Of a DNA stretch of 64,000 bases, positions 12,290-23,992 are shown one piece after another; the first letter of the stretch is position 1, and every line of letters begins with the position of its first letter. A program made the translations under genes and the position numbers. Source of the DNA: Benincasa hispida. Its lineage: Eukaryota > Streptophyta > Magnoliopsida > Cucurbitales > Cucurbitaceae. The notes below the pieces were generated by a model. It did no database searches. It was given only the letters and a program-made list of their open reading frames with translations, and was not told the origin of the DNA. The stretch is from assembly GCF_009727055.1 (NCBI RefSeq), contig NC_052358.1, positions 46,562,495 through 46,626,494 of the forward strand. The letters are read 5' to 3'.

Positions 12290-12640
12290 TTTATTTGATT
12301 TTATTTTGTATTTGGGAGAGTTACTAAATTGCTAGTCTATAAATAGCAACTTGGTTCTTCATTTGTAGCATCTTATTCCAAAGTGACTAATGTCTTTCTT
12401 TCTGTTGTTCTTAAGTTAAGTTGAGAGCAAATATACAAGAGATATGACAGATCTGAGTAGTTTGAGGTTGCAGTTCTACCGAAGTTAGTCGTTGTATCCT
12501 GCTAAGACAATTGTTATAGTCTGCTTGCAGCCCATGCAGAGCGAATAATTGTCTTCAGGACAACGCTTATCAAAAGCATGTCTCGACTACATTTTGGAGT
12601 CTCCAAAAGTTTTGAGGTTCTTTCAAATCTTTGGTTATTT
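12290..12640 (+). mobile_element. Copia-type LTR fragment (possible)
   Basis: Contains a TATA-like tctataaatagc at about 12338, followed by a mixed-composition stretch unlike the AT-rich flanks (cgttgtatcctgctaagac, gcttgcagcccatgcagag, gtcttcaggacaacgc). This arrangement is usual for the U3-R-U5 part of Copia LTRs. No TG/CA ends or target duplication were found. Confidence 0.3.
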
Positions 12641-13262
12641 TCATATCTAAGTCTCGTTACATCATTTGACTTAAGTTTGAGTTCGAATACTATACAATTG
12701 TTTCTAGTTGAGGTGTAATCAGTTTGCTAGTGTATTCAATTCATATATATTCAATTTTTCCAATTTTTACTATAACTTTAATGATTGTAGAAGGGTGAAT
12801 ATGCATTGGGTTAGGGTTTTTTTTTTTTTTTTTTTTAATAAAGTTGGTCAAGTTGACTATATGAAAGACTCAAATAAGTTTTCCAATCCAACCCTTAAAA
12901 TTTAGGTGGTTGGGTAAGATTGTCGGGTTAATATTATTTTTTCTTATAATTTAAAGTAATTAATTTTCTATACAATACATGATTAATAATTAAAATATCA
13001 TAAAACTCAAATGTTAAATATTCTATGATAGGTCTGTTTGGATTGATTAGAAAAAGCTTCTTTCAAAAAATTCATTTCTATTTAAACTCATTTGATAAAA
13101 ACATTTAAAAATATACTTTGAAAGTATTTCAAAAATTATTTTGAGTTGTTGTCAAATACTTCAGTGTTTTTTAAAATGACTTATTTTCAATATTAAACAC
13201 TTGAAAAGTTCAATCAAACACACCCAATATGTATTATAAATTTTAAACAAAAACAAACAGTT

Positions 13263-13547
13263 TAGGTCCTGTTTGATAATCATTTGATTTTTTGTTTTTG
13301 TTTTTGAAAATGAAGCCTATTTCATCCACATTTCTTATAATAATTTGCATCTTTTTAAGAATAATGGTTAAATTTTTAGTCAAATTCCAAAAACAAAAAC
13401 AATTTTTTGAAAGCTTTTTAATTCTCAAAATTTGGCTTGTTATTTAAACCATGGGTAAAATGTAGATAACAAAAAAAGAAATTTGGGAGTGGAATGAGTG
13501 TTTAAAAATAAAAACTAAAATCAAAATGATTAACAAACGGGGTCTTA
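13263..13547. mobile_element. MITE with imperfect ~25-bp terminal inverted repeats
   Basis: Begins taggtcctgtttgataatc and ends gattaacaaacggggtctta, imperfect reverse complements of each other. The unit is 285 bp, AT-rich and non-coding. Related units lie in xylanase intron 7, at 34.5-35.2 kb, at 39.75-40.28 kb and at 59.6-59.86 kb. No clean target duplication was seen, so the superfamily (hAT or Mutator) is undecided. Confidence 0.5.
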
Positions 13548-14461
13548 ACAATTTTAAAAGAAAAACATTAAAAAGAATTAAAACTTATAATGTGTTTGTA
13601 TGGGTATGTGTGTGTATATATATATAATTCAATATGGCGCTCTTATTTTGGAAATATACTATGGGTTTATTTTAATATATTCTCCATCTCCAAGGGGTGG
13701 ATAACAAAAATTCAACATCAGAATTACACAAAGAAAACACTATTTGATTAAACAAAATTTTTATATTATTTCTTCATTTTTGTAAACTTTTTAAAAAGTA
13801 TTTGAAGATCTAAACAGAGCTTCACTTTTAAACCTTCACTAGAATTTTTATTTATTTATTTTTTAGTGAATAGATTACATGATATAAGTGAAATTGGTTT
13901 CTTATAAAGAAAAGAGAAAAGAAGAAACAATTATGAATAGTTCTAGGCTTTCTCTAACAAAAAGGGAAAAAATGAAGGTAAATTTCTTTTTCTTTTCTTT
14001 TTTTTTTTTTTTTTATTAATTTAGGATTTGTTGATAGGTAATCTGGAAAGAAAATTTGAAAGCAATAAACTGAATAAAAACATAATTGTTTTTAATGTTT
14101 TCCAATATGTATTTAATAATAGATTAAATTGTATATAAATTTAAACAATGGTTGAAAATGTGTTTTAAAATATATTCATAAACTATAAAAGTAGTTCTTT
14201 TCTTTATTTAAAAACCATCCTAAATATTAAATTAAGTTGTTTATATTCAACCTAATTTATGAATTTAATGTTAAATTAATTTTAAAATATAATTAAGTTT
14301 ATAATATGAATACTATTTTTATTATTATTATATATATGTACGTACATACATATATATATTCACCAAACTCAATAAATCAATAAATAAATCTACATTACCT
14401 ACCAATGTACAAACTATTGCTGTGAAAATATTTGAGATAATGATCACACTATAGATATAAG

Positions 14462-15850
14462 TGAAGGAACTCTATTTACAGAGAACCTTTGAGCGGAAGT
14501 GAATCGTCCAAATCTCATTGTGATTGAACGCATACATTTACAGTCATACAAGAACAGATTATGCATAAATCTTAAATTACAACATGCTTTGAAATAAAAG
14601 CAAAGGATCAAGAGACTATACCTTTGAAGAATCATTCTTCAAGTAATCCCTCGAACGAACTCGTTCACGAACGCGTCGAACAACTCGAACACTCCTCGAA
14701 CGAGCAGCAAGTAAAAACTCAATCCTCAAACCAACCGGGACACTACCACTTAGTAACCTTGGTATTCTCGTTGTGAGAATCCAGGAGTGGGGGCTCTGGC
14801 TAATTTTGGTTAGAGGGGAAGTTTAGAGTTTGAAGGAGGAAGATGATCGAGTAGAAACAAGGCTATCGTATAGTAAAGGCTCTTGATCGTTTAGAAAGAC
14901 AAGTCTATCGCATATGCTCTGAAGAACAATCGTGTAGATACTTGATTGTGTATGCTCGTCTATCTTTCACTTATACTCGGAATAATGAAAATCAATTTCA
15001 TTTATCCCAATTTGCCATCAAACTAAATAACTACTCACTAAGGATGGTTATAGAGAAAAATGATGATTACCAAATAATTAATAAATCATAAATAAATATG
15101 ATAACTAACTTATCATATTATATTTATAACCTATAGTTTTAATATTGCATCATATACAATATATACACCATAGTTCTTTTTTTCTATTTTATGGTATTTA
15201 ATATAAATCATATTTATATTAAATTTAATAACTATGAATCTTATTCATAGAAAATATATTTGAATCATATTCAAATATTTGTTCCTCCAATTAAACAATA
15301 ATGTATCAAATACATTATATCAATTATATCATATATAATTGAATTAACTTAATTATATCATATTTAATTAAATTTCCTCTTATTATTTTGAACATTTCAA
15401 ATTAACCCAAAAACTGATTCTTAACTTAAATCTATTGAACTACCAAGGGGACCTTATAGACATGTAGCTTGAAGCTCAACCGTACGTGAATAACTGTTTA
15501 AACTTTTTAATCACATTATCCACCATCCGTTAATGTCGGACACTTCATTAAAGACTGATAGCTGCACTCTTACCACTACAGATATATTTCTGTGTCCATT
15601 GGATATAACCAATCAACAATACGATGACCCTTCACAAATTGCTCGTAAGTACAGCTGGACCAAATTACCGTTTTGCCCCTATAGTTACATCTAACTACTT
15701 AAGTACCACTGATCCCTCTAATGAATAATAGATCATAGTCCCACTATGACTAAACCCTTCTCGGACCAAGAGAGAGTGTGGCGTCACATTGTTCAAGACC
15801 CGGAATCAGCCATTAAGGGAGCAATTTATCTACTTACCCCTGTTTCGACG
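14462..15850 (-). mobile_element. Long-LTR family, copy A (truncated, minus orientation)
   Basis: Begins tgaaggaactctatttacag and shares a long ordered set of blocks with copies B, C, D and E: gagcggaag, gtgagaatccaggagtg, tatttctgtgtccattggat, aaccaatcaacaatacgatg. The terminal dinucleotides and TSDs of better copies (D, E, F) identify the unit as an LTR. Copy A lacks its last ~500 bp (the sense 5' part). It runs straight into copy B at a shared gaaggaactct (15850-15860), suggesting recombination at microhomology. Confidence 0.65.
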
Positions 15851-17690
15851 AAGGAACTCTTAAACAAGAGCATCCATGATCATGTTCGGATCTTTCTTAT
15901 TTCATTGTGACTGAATTGCCACACATACATTCTAACAAATAAGTATGCAATTTTACACTAATTAACGACATGCTTTGATAAATAAAATACAAGAGATTGA
16001 GTATACACCAGTTGAAGACTCTCTTCACTTCGAACTCAACCCAGCGGAAGCAAACCTCTACGTTCTTTATCGCCCAACAAACAGTCGGCTACCAGCAGCA
16101 CGATCGTCTACACGAACGACAGCAAACGAACAAGCAAGAGTGGGGACGACACCACCCCTTAGAGCCCTTGGTATTCTCAAAGTGAGAATCTAAAGAGTGA
16201 TCTTTGTTGGAGTTGGTAGAGGAAGGAGGAACGGGATGATCATGTAGAACGATAAGCAAATGGGAGAAGGCTATCGTAAAACGGATGCTTATCGTTTAGA
16301 GAAAGCTACACGATTGTGTAGGTTTTATTAAGCGATTGTTTAGTAATTAGTAAGCGATCGTTTAGAAAACTCGGCACGCTAAGCGATCGTTTAGAAAAGC
16401 TGAGCGATCGTTTAGAGAATGTGTGCGATCGTTTAGACGCGGGGTGTGTGATTGTTTAAGCGATAGGGCGCTATCGTATAGGCTCTCAGCTAAGCGATCG
16501 ATACGTTTTTACACCTTGAGCGATTTTTTCGAACTCTTTGCAAAATGAAAATCAATTTTCATTTTATTCTTCAGTTACAATAACCGAATAAGATTATCCC
16601 ACTAACGCACGATTGAGGAGAAGTTTTTGGCCAATTATCACATAATTAACCAATAATTAATAAATGAATATATCATATTATATTCTTACTCTATAGTTTG
16701 ATATCATATATCTACTATGGTAATTTCTCCTCCACTTGATATAAATCATATTTATATCTAATTTAAAATAATGTATCTCATACATTCAGTCAATTATATC
16801 ATATATAATTAACCAGGTCAATTATATCATATTTAATTAAACTCCCTCTTGTCAATTTGAACATTTCAAACCGATCCAAAAACTGATTCTCAACTTTATC
16901 TAAGCTATCTAGGGGACTTTATGGACCTGTGGCTTGAAACTCCAATAGTACGTGAATAGCTGATTAAATTCTTTAGCCATGAGATCCACCATCCGTTAAC
17001 TGCTAGACATTCCACTAAAGACCAATAGCTGAACTCTTCTTACCACAGATATATTTCTGTGTCCATCGAATATAAAAATCATGAGTACGATGACCCTTCA
17101 CAGATGCTCAGAAGTACAGCTAGACCAATTTACCGTTTTGCCCTTGTAATTACATCTCACTCCTTAAGTACCACTGATTCCTCTAATGAACAATACAACA
17201 TAGTCCAACTATGTGTAAACACCTCCCGGGCTAAGAGAAGGTGTACGTTCAAGCCCTGAAATCAGTCCTTAAAGGAGCTATCTATCTACTTGCTCCTGCC
17301 TCGGGAAAGGAGTGAATTCCATCTTATGTAGCTGAGTTTCCAACTCTCAAATCAGACGAATCCTCAAAGTGGTAGGTTTGAATCGACGACCTAGCCACTC
17401 GCACATATACAAATCAAAGGACTGCCCTCAATGACAGAAGTTCCCAACTCACTCAAGATTGAGGTCATGTTACCTATGGACATCCTAGTGAAGTGAAGTC
17501 TCTGTCATGAACGGTGTTATATAAAGAGATGTTAACACTTCATGGCCAGGTCTTATACAAACTCTTTGTATAAGACGCCTCCGCTTGCATGTCCCCTACA
17601 CGAATGATCGGAATCAGACCATATGTGACAAGTCACAACACTTGTGACCATTCCATAAAATAAGAGAAAAGTAATTGGAAACATAGTATA
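15850..17690 (-). mobile_element. Long-LTR family, copy B (minus orientation)
   Basis: Same block order as copy A, continuing further through gatgacccttcacagatgc, caactcactcaagattgagg, atcctagtgaagtgaagtc and cttgtgaccattcc. It ends before the terminal segment present in copy C. It carries the best-preserved CGATCG minisatellite (16225-16525). No internal retrotransposon region follows. Confidence 0.6.
16225..16525 (+). repeat. CGATCGTTTAG minisatellite inside LTR copy B
   Basis: gcgatcgtttaga occurs exactly at 16354, 16384, 16404 and 16425. About six looser copies (cgattgtttag, ctatcgtatag, gcgatcgatacg) lie around them, spaced roughly 20-30 bp. The core cgatcg is self-complementary. The array lies between the AT-rich half and the gagaatcc block of the LTR, the zone holding the TATA box in copy F, so an enhancer-like U3 array is a reasonable guess. 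Confidence 0.7.
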
Positions 17691-17697
17691 AATTGAA

Positions 17698-19854
17698 TGA
17701 ACTCTTATCAAAGAGCACCTCTGAGCGGAAGCAAGATCGTTCCAAACTCATTATGACAGAAATACCACATTCACAATCAAACATTCTAGTTATACATTTA
17801 ACAACAAATTACGGCATACTTTGAACTTTAAACAACAAAGAGAACAAGATACATACTAGTTGAAGAACTCTTCTTCGCAGAAATCTCGCTCTCGTCAAGG
17901 AAGCCAATCTCACTGTCGCTGAGATCATCCAAGCTATCGTCCACTAAATCGTGCTATCATCTACCCACGAACGCACTCCTCACGAACAAAGGAGCAGAGG
18001 AAAACCATCATTTGGAACCCTCGGTATTCTTGGAGTGAGAATCCAGGAGGTGTGGGCTCTGTTGGATTTGGTAGAGGGATGGAGGAAGAAACGATTGTTT
18101 ACCACGACTAAGCAAGTGGGAGATATCGGGAGTTTATCGTATAGATGGATGTTTGATCGTTTATGTAAAAGTACACGATCGTGTAGTATAAGGGGCTTGA
18201 TCATATAGACAATCGTTTAGTAAAATGCTCAGACGCATGATCGCTTAGAAAGAGCTAGACGATCGCTTAGGTAATTTTATGCGATTGTTTAGGAAATGCG
18301 CATGAGTACACGATCGTTTAGTAAACTTTGAGTTGTCGTGTATGCTCTCGGTTTGCTATGCAATAGATAGTGTACTTAATAGGTGAACAAATGTCTGATA
18401 TCTTGCAAAATGAAAACCATTTTCATTTTATCCTTCAGTTATGAAAACTGAATGCAACCTCCCACTATCTCATTCGGTTACGGAGAAAGAAACCGCAAAC
18501 AACTATCCCATAATTGTTTAAATTAAAAAAATATAAATAATCATATTATATTTATAACCTATGGTTTAATATCATATCATATGCAACATATGAACCATAG
18601 TCCTTTTCTTCTCCACTAGATATAAATCATATTTATATCATTTTTCTCCAATTAATGTATCTCATACATCATGTCAACCATATCATATACAATTGACCAG
18701 TTCGATCATATCATGTATAATCGAACTCTCTCTTGTCAATTTGAACACTTCAAACTAACCCAAAAACTGATTCTCAACTTGAATCCATTGAGCTACCAAG
18801 GGGACCTTATGAACCTATGGCTCGAAGCTCAAACGGTACGTGAATAGCTGACTAAACTCTTTAGCCACGAGATCCACCATCCATTAACTGCCAGACATTC
18901 TACTGAAGACTGACAGCTACACTCTTCTCACCACAAATATATTTATGTGTCCATCGGATATAACCAATCAACAGTACGATAACCCTTCACAGATGCTCGT
19001 ATGTACAGTTGGGCCAATTTACCGTTTTTCCCCTGTAGTTACATCTAATTCCTTAAGTACCATTGATCCCTCTAAGGAACAATACAACATAGTCCTATTA
19101 TGTGTGGACACCTCTCGGGCCATGAGAAGGTGTGTGGCGCCACATCGTTTAAGTCCTGGAATCAGCCCTTAAAGGAGCAATCTATCTACTTACCTCTGTT
19201 TTAGGGAATGAGTGAATTACATCTTGTATAACTAAGTTCCCAGCTCCCAAATCAGACGAATCTCCAAAGTGATAGGTTTGAGTAGGTGATCTGGCTACTC
19301 ACACCCATGCAAATCAAAGGACCGTCCTCAAAGGCAGGAGTTCCCAACTCACTCAGGATTGAGGTCATGTTACCTATGGTCATCCTAGTGAAGTGAAGTC
19401 TCTGTCATGAACGACATTATATAATGAGACTATAACATTTCGTGGTCGGGTCTTATACAAACTCCTTTATATAGGACGGCCCCGCTCGCACGTCTCTATA
19501 TGACTGATCAGGATCAGACCATCTGTAGTAAGTCACAACACTTGTAATTATTCTACAAAGCGGGCCACATCCGTAATGTTACCAGGGTAAGGTATCCCTC
19601 CTATATTCATATACTATAGACCATTTTGGTTATCACTTAAGACATGATTTACTTGTATATCTCCACATACATGCTTAAGTTACAACGACAACCAGGGATC
19701 TTAGTTTTTTGGTTTGTGGTAAAGCAATTAAAACATCCAATGTTCCATAGACAAAAGTGAAAAAATATCATATATTATTATATCACAAGCGTTTGTTCAA
19801 TACTGTGTTTACAAACTACAGGACCCAACGAGAGTTTAGGGCATCATCCTAACA
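17698..19854 (-). mobile_element. Long-LTR family, copy C (near full length, minus orientation)
   Basis: Runs from tgaactcttatcaaagagc to gggcatcatcctaaca, so its sense strand begins TGTTAGG and ends ...TTCA, as an LTR should. It is about 2,157 bp. It includes all blocks of copies A and B plus the terminal gtttacaaactacaggaccc segment. Flanking 5-mers do not match, so the outer ends of the A-B-C series were probably rearranged. Confidence 0.65.
18085..18350 (+). repeat. CGATCG-type minisatellite inside LTR copy C
   Basis: Diverged units of the array in copy B: ttgatcgttta, acgatcgtgtag, gacaatcgtttag, catgatcgcttag, gacgatcgcttag, gcgattgtttag, acgatcgtttag. Copies A (14840-14960) and E (25338-25450) hold only a few such units, so unit number varies within the family. 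Confidence 0.6.
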
Positions 19855-19999
19855 CAAATTTAGGTCCAAATGTCTGAAAAAACCAAAAAGGACATCCATC
19901 GATCTAGCCAATTTTCAAGAGAACCTATTTTGTGCAATCAATAAACAGCGAAATCACTGATAGCCACCAAAATGTGCAACTATTCTTCTTCCCTTTGAT

Positions 20000-21780
20000 T
20001 TCACTCAAAAATTCAAAAGGTATGTTTTTTCCCTTCTTCCCGTCTTCATCTCTTCTTCTTCGATTCTTCATCTTTTCTTCACTGATAGTCATCCTTTGAA
20101 ACTGTCTCACTGATTTAGGGCATTGTTCTTCTTTCATTGATAGTAGTGATTTCTATTCTTCGGCCATCATTTATTCCTGCCAGTTTCTCTTTCAAAATCC
20201 TAAAATCAGTGTAGGTAGTTTTGATTTTGATTTCGAATGATATTTGTCGATATGTTATTGGTAGTTCATTAAGTTCCTTCAAATTAGTGCTATATGCACT
20301 CTCCATATTTTTTAAGGATTTTCGGAAATTCATTTTGTATGTATTAAGTCAATTAGTTGGTGAGATGCAATAAACACTGATTCTTATTCTATCAAGCCTT
20401 TAATTTTATCACAATCCATGATTTTATTACTTCAATTTCAATTTACATCCTCTCGATCTGTTTTATTTGGTTAATATTTGGTAATTCTTTTCATACTTCA
20501 AGTGTTTCAAAAGTTTTATTCCATATTTTGATCACCGTGATAGCTTTTCTTTCTTAACAAAAATTGATTATGTGAAGTTCTCTGTATCGTATTTGATTGC
20601 TAATTTAGTTTGCAAGTAATCCCAATTATGTTTTTTATGTATGTTGTTTTTGCCGAATGTACCAATAGTATGTTGATAGTTAGTCGATAGTATGCTATTT
20701 CAGGTTTTTTGGTATTTAGTATATTACATGCAAACTGGAAAAACTTGATTGTAACATAAGTGATAACTTTATACATTGATAGCAACATAAGTGACAGCCT
20801 TATACATTGTTATCAATATTGAAGTATATCATTGATAGATATATCACTAAAATCTGCTATCTCTATTTCCTATCTAAAGTTTGTTGATGGATTTATGTTT
20901 CCTATAGTATGAAGGTAACAAGTATGCTTCCTATACTATAACTTGATATCATTAGTTGGATATCAATAATGATTCATTTGATATCATTAGTTTATTGGTT
21001 GTTTAACTAGAGTTATCAATTGTTATTACTAATAACATCTGTGATTTACTGATTGTTTAATTATGCTATCAATTTATATTTTTGATAGTTACTATCAGTG
21101 ATACTCTTTTATTGCTATCAATAATGGTATCTATCACTGATAATATCACTAAAAGTATATAACATTAGAAGGATATCGCTGATACCATTTCTAAGTGATA
21201 TCCCTAATAGGCTAATATTAATAATATGAAGGTAATGTTTCTATAAAGTGATATTTTTGTTATTTGTTTTTAGTATAAGTAGAGAAAGGAAAGAGAAAAT
21301 TATTTGAGGGATCAACATCATCTAGAAAAAAGCCTAAGAAGCTCAAGGTCGACAATCTAATGATATTTTATAAATTTATACACTTGTAGTTGCTTTTTCC
21401 TTATATTTATGTTGTTATATAAACAGGAAAATGTATTGATAGTTTCTGAAAGTGAATGGAGAAACCCATTGACAATGAGCGTTTTTATAACATTAGAAGT
21501 CTAATCCAAGAATTTTAGATGAGCTATCACTCCAACTATTTAGGAAAGGTCCTTTTGGTCATTTCTTAGCATGAAAATGAAAAGGGTGCCCATCCAACTC
21601 GTATACACCTGATTAGAAGGCAATGTACTACTACAAAATAAAACATCTTGGCCTTTAATATAGAAAGACACGTTTTAGAATTTGGACTTAAATAATTCTG
21701 TTTATTAACATGTTTGAATTGTGATAACTACCTTGTAGATGGTTTTTATAGTGAAAAATAATTCATGGATAACACAATTA
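20000..21780. other. Non-coding left arm of the Mutator-like element
   Basis: AT-rich, with scattered gatag/ctatc palindromes (e.g. 20670-20700, 20777-20860, 21085-21190) and a short charged frame near 21270-21350 that may be an exon remnant. No complete gene seen. Confidence 0.4.
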
Positions 21781-22182
21781 GAAACTTCTTTTCAAGATAA
21801 ATATGAAAATTGTAAGAAGAGAGCTTCAACCTACCTTTAATTTGTTAGGCTTTGATGCCAATATACCCATTGATCTAAAGGTCAAACTTGTCAACTTGTA
21901 TTTTTTAGAGAGCTTCCTAATTCCTACACAAAGAAATAATAAAGTAAGTTGGAAGCATCTAAAGATGTTGGATGATGAAGAAAATTTTAGATCTTACTCA
22001 TGGGGAGGGTATCTTCTGAACTTACTATAGAATTTTTTAAGAATGGTGTTATCAACAAACCATCTTCAATTTTCCTCCATGAATTTCTACTTGCCTTGGT
22101 TTATTGGGCTTTAGAGGTGATACCAAAACTATCTGACCCTACTATTGGATTGCAAGAAGAATCAAAAGTGATGGGCCAATAA
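21780..22182 (+). pseudogene. DUF1985-like coding remnant of the Mutator-like element
   Basis: Two overlapping frames read as one broken protein. The first (21803-22030) has a charged N-terminal part and ends near YSWGGYLL. The second (22000-22182) continues with SSELTIEFFKNGV and EFLLALVYWALEVIPKL. In the DUF1985 family the order is WGR-hydrophobic-E, then a hydrophobic ALxVWAxExIP motif, which is matched here across a frameshift at about 22010. DUF1985 is usually fused to, or next to, a Ulp1/SENP-type cysteine protease in plant MULEs. A highly charged K/E-rich stretch follows at 22450-23130 but no protease motif. Confidence 0.5.
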
Positions 22183-23414
22183 TTGCTTAATGGGAATCTT
22201 AAAACCTAATGATTGGCAACACATTAGTAACAATATCTTCAAAACCACTGGTGTAAGTCTTGTATCATTGTTATTTTCTTTATTTATTTATTATTAGCTT
22301 ACTATCAATGATAAAAACTATCACTGATATTATGTTATCAGTGACAACTTCTATCACCGTTAACAAATTAATAACATAGAAAGTATCATTGACTTCAAGT
22401 TATAAACTTTTTTTTAATAAAGAAGTATAATAACAAAAATGATATGTGCATGTAGAATGAAGCTAAAACTGCTGAGGACAAAGAGGCTGAAGAAAATGAA
22501 GACAAGTAAGCTCAAGAAAATGACCAACAGAAACAAGATAATAAAATGTAGAAGTGCAAGTTGAAGAGAAAGATCTTGAAGATGAAGAGAGAGATCAGGA
22601 AGTAAAGGAGGATAAAGATAAAGAAGAGGAAGAGAACGTAGATGAAGAAAATAGAAGAAAAAAGGGAATGATAGAAAAAAAGATAAGTATTGATTGATTG
22701 ATATTTTGAAGTATAGGATTAACATGCTATTAGTGATTGCTTCCATAACTGATATCATATTATCAGTTCAGTAATAGCCTCTATTCACTAATAACATACT
22801 ATCCATGATAACTTCTATCAGTAATAGTACAAATGATAGTAAGCTTTATTTACTTTGTTGATAGCGTATTGACAGATGTCATGTTGTTTTTTATTTCATA
22901 ATTTTAAGGTGTTGAAAAGACTCTTAAAAATAGTCCAAGAAAGTATAGACCAAAGATTGCAACTGAAAATATGGACGAGCTTGTAGTTGAGAAAAGACCA
23001 AAAAGGCAAACAAAACCAATCAAGAAAATTTGGGAGAATGCAAAAAATTTAAGAAAATACAAAAAAAGGTGTTTCTAAAGGTGTCTCCAAATATGCCACC
23101 AAGCAAAGTTACAAGGCATTCTCCAAGGTGAAGTGATGATACTCCACACTTTGGTCTCATAATATTACAACTTTGATCGCATGTAATAATTAGGTGTTCG
23201 TTTGATAATACATTGGTTTTTGTTTGATAATAGTTTGTTATGGTTATAATTTTGTTTGAAACTAGATTGTTATGCTTTTACAAGACACTTTTTTTTTTTT
23301 TTTTAATTTCGAAATGCATATATTTTAGTTTTGTACTTTCAAAAGTGAAATAACAATTTTGTTGAAATAAATACTTGATATTCAACAGGTTGTTTAGTTG
23401 TTCAAACACTAGAC

Positions 23415-23960
23415 CAGTGATAGCTTCTATCACTGATAGTATGATATCAGTAATATATAGTACTAATGTCAAAATGTTTATCTTATTGTTGTAACTTTCC
23501 CGTGAGAGAAGGCATTTATATCATTTAGATATTCAAATAATTAAAGTTGATGAAATAAATCCTTCAAAAATTAAATACTGATAAGATTGTTCACATTAAA
23601 CACTTGAGATATTAGAGATAGAAGCTATCATTGATAGCATGAAATCAGCGATAGATGCTATCACTGATAGCTTTATATCAGTGATAGATGCTATCACTGA
23701 TAGCATTATATCAGTAGAGAAATATCACAACTTTGTTGTGGTTAAAAAAAATTCAATCGAAACACAACCATCATATTGACTAAAGAATATTATATAAAAA
23801 ACAAAGTTCGTTTCACTAGCTATCATTGATAACTTGACGAACATTAACAACAAAACAAGTAGTCTCACTGTCTATCATTGACAAATTAGACAGCCTATCA
23901 TTGACAAATTGATAAACATCAGTGACAAAACAAGTTTCCACACAAAGTATCATTGATAAA
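23415..23960. repeat. Cluster of CTATCAnTGATAG palindromes
   Basis: Exact or near-exact palindromes recur, densest at 23620-23720: gctatcattgatagc, gctatcactgatagc, tatcagtgatag, gctatcactgatagc again. Looser copies lie at 23415-23460 and 23820-23960. The same motif is scattered over 19.95-23.96 kb and 29.33-30.61 kb, and one copy lies outside at about 35934. The 13-bp core happens to equal the core of bacterial tet operators; there is no reason to infer a shared function. Confidence 0.75.
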
Positions 23961-23992
23961 TTGTAACAAAACAAGCTTCTTATACATCATTA

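Larger units (their letters stand above)
11521..14461. other. AT-rich intergenic stretch with repeat fragments, no gene seen
   Basis: No open frame with recognisable similarity. Contains an LTR-like fragment near 12.3-12.6 kb, a MITE at 13263-13547, a second repeat at 13030-13230 (tgtttggattgattag to caatcaaacacaccc) and several T-tracts. Confidence 0.5.

Noticed and set aside
16225..16525. Possible CRISPR-like array (regular short repeats)
   Set aside because: Units are short, unevenly spaced and imperfect with no unique spacers of constant size, and the context is a plant LTR.
22414..22758. Minus-strand leucine/phenylalanine-rich frame of 114 codons
   Set aside because: It is the reverse of an A/G-rich (K/E-coding) stretch in the DUF1985 region, so the apparent membrane protein is a composition artefact.
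23620..23720. Functional tet-operator sites
   Set aside because: The core matches by sequence, but this is plant transposon DNA with no TetR-type gene nearby. The many degenerate copies fit a repeat family, not an operator.
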